From Cordilura impudica (lineage: Eukaryota > Arthropoda > Insecta > Diptera > Scathophagidae), in assembly GCA_963682025.1 (NCBI GenBank), contig OY821520.1:236083530-236147529 (forward strand): a stretch of DNA of 64,000 nt. The letters run 5' to 3'. Shown piece by piece: positions 9,901 to 18,792 of this stretch. The notes beneath the pieces were generated by a model. That model made no database searches and was not told the DNA's origin. It saw nothing but the letters and a program-made list of their open reading frames with translations. The translations under genes were made by a program, and so were the position numbers. The stretch's first letter is position 1. Each line of letters begins with the position of its first letter.

Positions 9901-12900
9901 TTTGTTTTTTTTTCTCATGCAAAAACTGAATTTCTGTAAAGAAACAAAAAAAAACAAGTAATAAAATTATAGTCGGTCTAAACCGACTATACGATACCCT
10001 ATACCATGCGTTTAGGTCCAACTAATAAGATATAAAAAATAAGCATAAACGAAATTTGAGTGCCATTGTTATTAATTTTTTTGGCTGCAGATATGAAAAA
10101 GTTGATATAGGGTGCCATATATATATATAACGATTAGGTCGAAAAATGGACCGACCATATGAAATGACCATATTTGGCAAAGTCACTTATATTTTGAAAA
10201 AATAAATACAAACCAAATTTGAGAAAAAATTTGTGCAATATTTTTGTTTTTTGATAGAATTTAGTGAAGATCGGAAGCAGCTCTATATGGGGCCTATGAA
10301 TAAGAATTGTCCTATAGGGATTATTTCTGGACAACTGATTAATGGGTATAATAAACACATAAAAACCCAATTTGACTGAGATCTATATGATAATTTGGAT
10401 CTTATGGCAATTTATGTCGATTTCATAGGGGTCATTTGTATGGGGCTAGGTCTGAACATGGACCGATTCTCACCAATTTCAATAGCGTTCGTCCTATAGC
10501 CGATAAAAGCTTAGATACCAAATTTCATCCAAATATATTCATATTTGCGACCTTTAGTTTGATTACAAAGTTTACATGGACACACAGACGGACGGACGGA
10601 CGGACATCGCTAAATCGACTCAGAAAGTGATTCTGAGTTGATCGGTATAATAAAAGATGGGTCTAGGTCAAATATTTTTGGTAGTTACAAACAGCAGCAC
10701 AAAGTCATTATACCCAAACCGCATAGTGGTATAGGGTATAAAAAATTTCGGAATGTATGTATGTATAGATTTTTATAATGACTTTGTGCTGCTGTTTGTA
10801 ACTACCAAAAATATTTGACCTAGACCCATCTTTTATTATACCGATCGAATCAGAATCACTATCTGATTCGATTTAACGATGTCCGTCCGTCCGTCCGTCT
10901 GTCCATATAATGCTTGTAATCAAACTGCAGGTCGCAAATATAAATATATTTTGATGAAATTTGGTATATAAGCTTTTATCGGCCATAGGATGAACGCTAT
11001 TGAAATTGGTGAGAATCGGTCCATGTTCAGACCTAGCCCCATACAAATGACCCCTATGAAATCAACATAAATTGCCATAAGATCCAAATTATCATATAAA
11101 TCTTAGTCAAATTGGGTTTGTATGTGTTTATTACATCCATTAATCAGTAGTCCAAAAATGATCCCTATGTGACAACTCTTAGTCATAGGCCCCATATAGA
11201 GCTGCTTCCCGATCTTCACCTAAATCTATCAAAAAAAAAAAATATTGCACTGATTCTTCTCAAATTTTGTTTGTATATATTTTTGCAAAATACAAGACTT
11301 TACCAAACATGGTCAGGATCGGTTCATTTTTGGGCCTAGTCCCCATATAGATATATCATCCGATATGAACTTTTTCATATCTGCAGCCAAAAAAAATAAT
11401 AAAAATCCCATTCAAATTTGATTTATGCTTATTTTCTATATCCAGTTAGTTGGGCCTGAGAGATAGGGTCTCTAAACGCATGGTAATTAATTTTCTTACT
11501 AGTTATTAATGATATCATGATTTCTTTACAGATGTGTGAGCTTGGCGTTTCTAGATTTGGAATTTACGCGTTTTCTGAACTTAAAGTGCAGAAATTTTTT
11601 AATATTTTGTTATCTTGTGTAATTTATGGAACCGAATTTGATCGTTTGACCTAATTTTTAATTTCCAATCTTGGGTGTGTGCAATATCAGAGCTGATATT
11701 GAAATAAATTACAATGTATTTAGAAAAAATGTACAAATTTTGTAAGATTCCATGTATTTATATAGAGCTTACAACAAATGAATTAAGAATTGATGTAATA
11801 TTTATTTGTGAATATTCAAAGTATTTTTAATACTAATAAAAAACAAATTATTAGAGCGAATAAATATTTCTGACAAATTGTAAATATTCATCAACAACAA
11901 ATAATTTTTGCTCAAATAGTTTTGCTCATAAAATATAAATTTTGGAATTAAATTTAAGCATAAGTCGTTGCTCCAAATAATAAAATCGAGTTTTTGTTCG
12001 TTATAATTTTTATATGTATACACTTTACTTTTGAAATGAATTATTTGTATCTCATTAGCTGAAATGCAAAACGATGAAACGAACAAAAAATTCAAAATCA
12101 GTTTTTTGATTTAATAAGATGCATTTTATCAAATGTCATGTCACCACATTTTAATATAAACGATTTTGTTAAAAGAAATCAAAAAGGATTTTGGCTTCTC
12201 CTGTAAAAAAAATGAAAATGTTACTTACGACGTTTTGAATTTCAGTTAACGTTCTGTCATAATATCGCTTGTAAATAGAATTGAAAATCTTCGAAAGAAT
12301 GTAATTTTCTAATATATATGCAAAAGAATTGATCATAAGTTTTATAATATATAAGCTATTGTTTAAGATAATCTACAAAAGGTGTAAAATGTATGTTATG
12401 ATTGTAAAACGCATCAATTTATATGGCATTTAAAATTTTTTCAATACAAAACGTAAACTTACATATTTAACTTGGAATCTTCCAATTTATGCACCCGTAT
12501 CAAATGTCTTTTCAAATGATCCTTGCGTGTAAATTCCCTGCCACAGACGTTACACTTAAATTCACAGCGAATACCTTCGTTGGGATGCTCAGTTGATAAA
12601 TGGACCTTCAACTGACCCAAATGATTAAATTTGTCACCACAGACACGACATTTCTTGCCATCATTTATATGGATGGTTGCACGGTGTTGCCTTAATTCGT
12701 TTTCGGCAAAAAACTTTTTGGGGCAAGACTCACACTGAAACACAGTGCTTTTTTCAGTTTGTGTATACTTATCTGTAGTGAGGGCACTCACCCTCACTAC
12801 ATTGCTACCCTTCTCCCGTTTGGGAACCCATGTTATATCATACAACGCCTTTAAGCGGCAGTAAGACTCTTCGGTCTTCTTCTTAAATTGATGGGCATTG

Positions 12901-13118
12901 CGAGCTGCTTCCATGCACGAATTACATATTAGCGTTGGTAGTTTATCATTATAAGCCACCGCATATTTTGTACATTCAGTAATAATGTCGGCTATAGTGA
13001 CAGTGCCGTCGCCCATGTATACTTCATTAAATATGGGAAATAAATTTAAACTGTCCTGCATACATATCCGACAAATTGCGGCTTTATTGTAACTGACCAG
13101 CCGAGAATTCACTTCCAT
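6374..13118 (-). CDS. ZAD-domain C2H2 zinc-finger protein, complete four-exon gene
   Basis: Joining 13118..12463, 8651..8380, 8101..7027 and 6950..6374 on the minus strand gives one open frame of about 859 codons, with GT-AG introns and matching phases at each junction. The protein has an N-terminal ZAD (C16, C19, C65, C68), three fingers, a long acidic D/E/N-rich linker (exons 2 and 3), seven fingers, and then three more with a proline/serine/glutamine-rich tail. ZAD modules mediate dimerisation in insect zinc-finger proteins and the fingers bind DNA, so a nuclear transcription or chromatin factor is expected. TGEKP-type linkers separate several fingers. The start is the first ATG of exon 1. 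Intron 1 (3.8 kb) holds three INE copies. The gene is a close paralogue of 18655-22008, sharing finger order and the phase of the last intron. The specific orthologue is not identified. Confidence 0.9.
7027..8101 (-). CDS. Exon 3 of the minus-strand ZAD gene (acidic linker and seven fingers)
   Basis: Starts after a TTACAG acceptor and completes a Val codon with exon 2. The first 150 residues are extremely acidic and hydrophilic (runs of D, N, K and alternating DADADA). A basic TPRRRHG patch follows, then seven C2H2 fingers from NRCKEC to YKCRFCEKGF. The donor is GTTAGT. The alternating GAT/GAC codons make open shadow frames on both strands here. Confidence 0.9.
8380..8651 (-). CDS. Exon 2 of the minus-strand ZAD gene (acidic linker)
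   Basis: A 272-bp exon between a TTTTCAG acceptor and a GTAAGAG donor. It encodes a D/E/N-rich segment (YQDDDDNEPIAIEGQ, SSEDEDMDHH) that joins in frame with ZAD exon 1 (AT|T) and with exon 3 (G|TT). No domain is recognised; it is probably a disordered linker. Confidence 0.85.
8967..9714 (-). repeat. INE-1fam copy B in intron 1
   Basis: Reverse-oriented copy running from a diverged TACCCTATGTGGCTAGGG end to GGTTTAGACCGACTATAATT. The 20-bp palindrome has lost symmetry. It lies in the first intron of the minus-strand ZAD gene. Confidence 0.8.
9952..10743 (+). repeat. INE-1fam copy C in intron 1
   Basis: Forward copy from ACAAGTAATAAAATTATAG (palindrome one base off: GGTCTAAACC) to the CATAGTGGTATAGGGTATAA end. 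It lies 31 bp from copy D in the opposite orientation. Confidence 0.85.
10775..11506 (-). repeat. INE-1fam copy D in intron 1, palindrome end deleted
   Basis: Reverse copy starting TATAATGACTTTGTGCTGC and ending CGCATGGTAATTAATTTTCTTACTAGTT. The stretch that should hold the terminal 20-bp palindrome is missing. With copy C it forms an inverted pair of about 0.73-kb arms. Confidence 0.85.
11507..12462. other. Rest of intron 1, nothing recognised
   Basis: AT-rich intronic DNA of the minus-strand ZAD gene between copy D and exon 1. The minus-strand frame at 11802-12095 has no recognisable features and is not supported as a gene. Confidence 0.5.
12463..13118 (-). CDS. Exon 1 of the minus-strand ZAD gene (ZAD and fingers 1-3)
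   Basis: Starts at the ATG (CAT at 13116-13118) and ends at an AT|GTAAGT donor. It encodes the ZAD with CRIC at residues 16-19 and CNSC at 65-68, a KYTQTEKS linker, and three fingers (FQCESC, KKCRVC, FKCNVC). In the plus-strand paralogue the equivalent region is split by two introns; here it is continuous. Confidence 0.92.
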
Positions 13119-13642
13119 TTTGTTTTAATAAATAATAATCACTTTAATAAATATTTTAAAACATTTTTTTGCGCAAAAATTAAAGAAATTATTGATTTTG
13201 TTTACAAGAAATGGATGGTAAAAACTTTTTCTATTAAAGAAATCACTGTAAACTGATAGCCTTTAATAGGGCTGCCGAGATTTATAAAAAGCGATGGGTT
13301 TGTTAAATTTTAGAATTTGGGAATATGTATATATATGTCAAGAGCTTTGATGGAAACAATTTGAATGGGTTGCTATTATAGCAATTCATTTAATTAATTT
13401 GAAGTGATTCAATTTTTAAACTCAGTATTTAGCCATCTGATGTGATGTTTCCTAGTTAATCTCTGTGAAGCGCGAGGTTTTTCGAGCGTTGAGATAAGAA
13501 ATTTGTATGTTATAGTAATACATATTCATCATCATTCTGGATACATATTTTATTATTTCAATTTGATCTTCTGAACAAGTCAAACTTGTGTTGAACAATT
13601 TTGTGTTGTGCAATAAATAGTATTAATTATAATAATAATATA

Positions 13643-13920
13643 ATGCCTGGTTTTCACTATGTCATTTTCAATGTCAATATTTGTCAATTATTGTCAGTTG
13701 TATGAAAATGGGTTGTAATGTCTTGTCATTTACAACCCCTGGCAACATTTGACATCTGAAATGAAATTGCCAGCATGTTGGCAATTTGTTTGTGTTTGAC
13801 AGCCGTATTTTTTTGTTTGTTTATAAGATGTTATGAATACGTAATGAATAGAAAATTACGAGATGTCAGTTGAGGCAATTGTTTGTTGTCAGCTTATATG
13901 ACATAGTGAAAACCAGGCAT
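13643..13920. mobile_element. Foldback MITE, CCTGGTTTTCAC family
   Basis: Inverted-repeat element running from ATGCCTGGTTTTCACTATG to CATAGTGAAAACCAGGCAT, flanked by TA on both sides. This suggests a 2-bp TA duplication (Tc1/mariner-type), although other reading of the ends is possible. It is non-coding. Confidence 0.7.
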
Positions 13921-14024
13921 TAGTTTATAAGATTTAATGCAAGCGTAATTAATAGATAATTGCGAGATGTCAGTTGAGGCAATTGTTTGTTGTCAGTTTA
14001 TATGACATAATGAAAACCAGGCAT
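13921..14024. repeat. Tandem duplication of the MITE's right end
   Basis: About 104 bp repeating the last part of the preceding MITE (GTTTATAAGAT..., GAGATGTCAGTTGAGGCAAT, ...AACCAGGCAT) with a few per cent divergence. It is a local tandem duplication after insertion. Confidence 0.7.
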
Positions 14025-14058
14025 AAGTAGTAGTGGTGCTACACAAGTGAAAAAAAAA

Positions 14059-14209
14059 ATGGAAGAATAAAATGAAATTAATATCGAAGAACTGATTAGA
14101 GAAGTTTTTATGCGTCCAGTTATTTGGGACCAAAGGAACAAAAATCATCGGAATGGAGGTGCTATAACAAAGCATTGGAGGAGTATTGAAATAGAATTGA
14201 AAACACCAT
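14059..14209 (+). pseudogene. MADF-like domain fragment with early stop
   Basis: One frame reads ATG GAA GAA then a TAA stop (14068-14070), and continues as a MADF-like helix pair: INIEELIREVFMRPVIWDQ, then an RNKNHRN spacer and GGAITKHWRSIEIEL, ending at a GTAAGT donor. MADF (Myb/SANT-like) domains occur in Adf1-type host factors and in the second ORF of PIF/Harbinger transposons. The early stop and the lack of visible later exons suggest a decayed gene or transposon piece. The MADF call is from pattern recognition. Confidence 0.5.
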
Positions 14210-15130
14210 GTAAGTAATAAATTTTTTATTTATAATTGTTCAAAAGTATTAAGGGATAATGGGGTCATATTATTTTTTTTCCGAAACCCTAGGCTATTGA
14301 GATAAAATGTAGTATTTAAAAGTAGAGAACTGTTTTATTTTTGATATAAAGAATTTAGAAGGACTACATATTCTGAATATTTCACAAAAATTATATAAAA
14401 AACCAACATACATATATCCTATTATAAACCAGTGAAAAAACTAAAATAAAAAATTTAACGCAAACCAATTTTTAAAAGCTTTTTTTATATGCCAGATATG
14501 AATAGGAAATCAAAGAAGACTGCGCCAAAGATCTAGTTAGTTATTTGTTCTTTATTTTCAATTCATTTTTCTTTTAACAATTTTAAAGATGTAATAGTAT
14601 AAACTAAATATTAACAAGAAAAAGAGAACATACGACTGTGACATACTGTCGTCAGTCGATAATATTTGCAAATATTTATTTATTTATTTACATTAATTAA
14701 TTAGTTTTATATATTAACAATTAAATTCTATGATTTAGTCCTTTCTATAATCTAATGCAGCTATAATAATGTAACGATTCAATTCTCTATAAGATATACT
14801 GACACACTGACATACACGCCAAACTGGCGTGCATCGCGCAGCTCGTGATCAATGTTCAAGCTTTGTGCTTCGCTACGAAGTGGTTAAGTCGTAAAGACAT
14901 GTTTACAACAGCCGGAAGAGTATTTCCGTTTAATTTAGTCAATGCTAACACACTGGGCGTATCATAAAGAAAAAATTTCAAATACTGAAAGTCCAGTTAC
15001 AATTGTAACGACCAACATTGCCGTTAGCAAATATCTAGTGATCACAATTTTATTTTTATTGGAATTTAATATAATTTCAAATTTTATATTTCCTAATTTT
15101 TTTTCCATGATTGTATATTTTTTCTTGCAG

Positions 15131-15616
15131 CTTCATGTAGGAGTTGAATCGTTACGAGCACCAGAATTATTGGTTCAACCAAATATAATTATTTTGTAGG
15201 AGACAGGTTTAGCTGAGCTCTTAAACTTTATTTTTCATACATTCAATTCGCGAGATCAACAACTTTTAGCGGATAATGTCTTCCTCACTGGTGGATGTTC
15301 ACAACTGCCAGGTAACTTTTACGCTATTTCTAATTAAAAACTTGTTAATTAATGTTCATATCTTTGCATACGACTTAATGATCGTTTACTCAAAGAACTG
15401 CAAGAAATGCGTCCTTTTCAATCAACCTTCTCAATAAAGGAAAGTAAAAGTCTCTTAGTAGATGCTTGGCTAGGAGCAAAGGATTTTTCGAATTCGTTGG
15501 ATTTTTAAAATTTTCTAACCACAAAATCTGATTATTTGGAAAAAGGTACGGAATATTTAAAGGACTTTTCAACTAGCAACAAATATTTTGCCACGCCTAA
15601 AAATATTTTGAATTAG
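15131..15616 (+). pseudogene. Actin-related protein Arp5, 3'-end pseudogene
   Basis: After a TTCTTGCAG acceptor, the frame reads LHVGVESLRAPELL, then ETGLAELLNFIF and DNVFLTGGCSQLPG. A GTAACT donor follows, and after about 65 bp the frame resumes at 15372 with LLKELQEMRPFQS, DAWLGAKDF and finally NKYFATPKN to a TAG stop. This order matches the C-terminus of Arp5, an INO80 chromatin-remodelling subunit. It is dead: TAG at 15197-15199, TAA at 15506-15508, and the second acceptor reads AC instead of AG. Introns are retained, so it arose by DNA duplication, not retroposition. No upstream Arp5 exons were found in the window. Confidence 0.8.
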
Positions 15617-16268
15617 TGTTTATTTAAAAAAAATATAATTTTTTCAATAAACACTATAAATGTCTGTTTAATTGTATAAATTTAAAATTAATCATGTAGT
15701 TAATCACTTGAATTTAACTTTTTTCATACAAAAAGTGGATTTATTATATAAAAAAGTATAATTCAAATAGCTAGGCCGAAATTTTTGAAATATTTAATTT
15801 AATAACATGGTTGAATGTTAAAAGCATACAGCCCTATTCTAGAAACGTTGTGATTGTTAATAAAAATGAAATGTCAAATTATATGAAATTTAATTTTCAG
15901 TTTCCACAATTCAAAACATTTTTTCGAAAACCTTTTTGTTAATGTAAAATTTCAAGAAACGTGTTTTATATCAAATAAACAATACCAAAGCGAAACAAAA
16001 TCAAAAATAGTTGTGATGTATGTACATAAATAAATTTTTCGATTTACTTTCGTTTTTATTTGAATAATAATTGTTTAATTTTTCATTTTGTTTTATGGAA
16101 ATATAGATAAATAAAAATGCGATGGAAAACGAAATTGCTATTTTTTTCGTTTTTAAATCGAGAAGACTGCTTTACCGTTTGAAGCAGAAAAGTTTTTTTC
16201 GCCAATTTTTCAACGCATTAAATGAAATTTAATGAAAAAAAAACACGTAAATCCACGACAGGGAAAAA
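15617..16268. other. AT-rich spacer with a possible MITE end
   Basis: No gene is seen. CAGCCCTATTCTAGAAACG near 15829 closely resembles CAGCCCTGTTCTTGAAACG near 59985, suggesting a shared short repeat. Confidence 0.45.
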
Positions 16269-16415
16269 ATTATTCATTTTATGCAAAACAATCCCCGATT
16301 TGCGAAAGGGTTTGCCAAAGAAGATAGAGTAGCGATTGAACAAAGTTGTTAAACTCTTACAGAAGATTTGAATAGTATTGGTCCACCTAAGGAAGATTGT
16401 AGTGCTTGGAAAAAG
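16269..16415 (+). pseudogene. Myb/SANT (zeste-type) DNA-binding fragment, decayed
   Basis: The frame reads REKIIHFMQNNPRFAKGFA, a short basic stretch, a TAA stop, and then LTEDLNSIGPPKEDCSAWKK up to a GTATAT donor. This matches the helical pattern of insect zeste/Myb-SANT-like domains, common in Harbinger-type transposons and in domesticated copies. The stop interrupts the domain, and neither a start nor later exons are evident. Confidence 0.5.
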
Positions 16416-17106
16416 GTATATTTTATATTATCATTTAAAAATTAGTTAGTTATTTTCGTGGTTGTGGATATGGTGTGAAAGGAAATCAGCCGTAAAAACA
16501 AAACTTACGTGACAATATGTCATGGAATCGAAGAAATCCAAACACAACATTTATCATTATTAATATACCTATTATATATTATTGCCGTTACACACTAACG
16601 GCATTATACATAGTTCCCATTGTTTTTTTATCTACTTAATTGTTATGTCAACAAATTATTTGACATTTTTTCTTGTAAACAAAGCTTTCATCGCTGGTGA
16701 AGGTCGTGCGAAAAAACTTTGCGTTACGATATTTCTCGCATAAATTGAAAACTGTGTATTTCCTCGGGCGCTATTGAATGGTATTATAAGTGGCCTAGTT
16801 AGCCACACGTTGTTAAAATGTATCTGTACCGTAAATGTAACGTTGGCATTTAGTGCAATTATAGAACGTAAATAACGAACCAGCATGTTGCTGTGTAAAA
16901 TTAGCCAAACTTTATCAGCTGTTCACATATGTCATGTACAAACGTATCAAAAATCTATTTTCAACTGATTGGGACGTTCCGGTTACGTGACAGTTGAGTT
17001 CGGTAACTGCTCTAAATGCTTTTCATGTAACAGAAAAAAACAGCTGACACGATTGGTTACGGTTACGTGTGGCTAACTTGGCCTTTATTATACTACTCTG
17101 CAACTA
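16416..17106. other. Intergenic spacer, no gene seen
   Basis: No recognisable coding sequence. The short minus-strand frame at 16656-16886 lacks motif support. Confidence 0.45.
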
Positions 17107-18413
17107 ACGGGTGATTTTTTAAGAGCTTGATAACTTTTTTTAAAAAAAAAACGCATAAAATTTGCAAAATCCCATCGGTTCTTTATTTGAAACGTTAGAT
17201 TGGTCCATGACATTTACTTTTTGAAGATAATTTCATTTAAATGTTGACCGCGGCTGCGTCTTAGGTGGTCCATTCGGAAAGTCCAATTTTGGGCAACTTT
17301 TTCGAGCATTTCGGCCGGAATAGCCCGAATTTCTTCGGAAATGTTGTCTTCCAAAGCTGGAATAGTTGCTGGCTTATTTCTGTAGACTTTAGACTTGACG
17401 TAGCCCCACAAAAAATAGTCTAAAGGCGTCAAATCGCATGATCTTGGTGGCCAACTTACCGGTCCATTTCTTGAGATGAATTGTTCTCCGAAGTTTTCCC
17501 TCAAAATGGCCATAGAATCGCGAGCTGTGTGGCATGTAGCGCCATCTTGTTGAAACCACATGTCAACCAAGTTCAGTTCTTCCATTTTTGGCAACAAAAA
17601 GTTTGTTAGCATCGAACGATAGCGATCGCCATTCACCGTAACGTTGCGTCCAACAGCATCTTTGAAAAAATACGGTCCAATGATTCCACCAGCGTACAAA
17701 CCACACCAAACAGTGCATTTTTCGGGATGCATGGGCAGTTCTTGAACGGCTTCTGGTTGCTCTTCACTCAAAATACGGCAATTTTGCTTATTTACGAAGC
17801 CATTCAACCAGAAATGAGCCTCATTGCTGAACAAAATTTGTCGATAAAAAAAGCGGATTTTCTGCCAACTTTTCTAGGGCCCATTCACTGAAAATTAGAC
17901 GTTGTGGCAGATCGTTCGGCTTCAGTTCTTGCACGAGCTGTATTTTATACGGTTTTACACCAAGATCTTTGCGTAAAATCTTCCATGTGGTCGAATAACA
18001 CAAACCCAATTGCTGCGAACGGCGACGAATCGACATTTCACGGTCTTCAGTAACACTCTCAGAAACAGACGCAATATTCTCTTCTGTACGCACTGTACGC
18101 ATTCGTGTGGTTGGTTTAATGTCCAATAAAGTAAACTGAGTGCGAAACTTGGTCACAATCGCATTAATTGTTTGCTCACTTGGTCGATTATGTAGACCAT
18201 AAATCGGACGTAAAGCGCGAAACACATTTCGAACCGAACACTGATTTTGGTAATAAAATTCAATGATTTGCAAGCGTTGCTCGTTAGTAAGTCTATTCAT
18301 GATGAAATGTCAAAGCATACTGAGCATCTTTCTCTTTGACACCATGTCTGAAATCCCACGTGATCTGTCAAATACTAATGCATGAAAATCCTAACCTCAA
18401 AAAAATCACCCGT
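17107..18413 (-). mobile_element. Tc1/mariner-superfamily transposon, nearly full length
   Basis: A 1,307-bp element with terminal inverted repeats beginning ACGGGTGATTTTTT at both ends. It is flanked by TA at 17105-17106 and 18414-18415, the expected 2-bp duplication. It contains one transposase reading frame on the minus strand, disrupted by a frameshift. A shrunken relative lies near 55716-56085. Confidence 0.9.
17214..18300 (-). pseudogene. Tc1/mariner-type transposase, one frameshift
   Basis: The N-terminal half (18300 down to about 17840) starts MNRLTNEQRLQIIEFYYQNQ and has the helix-turn-helix region and an RRRSQQLGL motif. The C-terminal half (17834 to 17214) has the DDE/D catalytic core. 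A T-run near 17850 carries one extra base that breaks the frame. The first catalytic position reads FSNEAHFWLNG where this family normally has FSDEAHF (D to N). The second (QQDGATCHTA) and third (SCDLTPLDYFLWG) acidic residues are present, 36 residues apart by my count. It would cut and paste DNA at TA sites; both lesions make this copy inactive. Confidence 0.9.
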
Positions 18414-18654
18414 TACAATGTTTATTAAAAATGTACAATATATTGTGGTATTTTGTGAAAATCATATATACAAATGCAAGCATCGCTGAAAACTGTGTTT
18501 ATTGGCCTGTTGTTTTGGCAGTTAAACAATCTAAACAAAGTTTTATAATTGTCAACAAATTATTTAGCTTTTGGCAAGTAAATTCTGGACCACTGGTGAT
18601 GAAAAGTTAAAAAGTTATTTTTTTTTTATAAATATTGAAGTTATTTTAATCAAT

Positions 18655-18792
18655 ATGTCTCCAGTAACAATACTAGATATAGAAAAAATATGTCGTGTTT
18701 GTTTACGTTTTGAATTGGATATGAATTTGATATTTAAGTCTGAAGATGGGCCAACAATTGCTGAAATGTTAGGTGAACTTACAATTTATAAG
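18655..18792 (+). CDS. Exon 1 of the plus-strand ZAD gene
   Basis: 46 codons, MSPVTILDIEKICRVC to LGELTIYK, ending at an AAG|GTAACT donor in phase 0. It carries the first cysteine pair of the ZAD. Confidence 0.9.
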
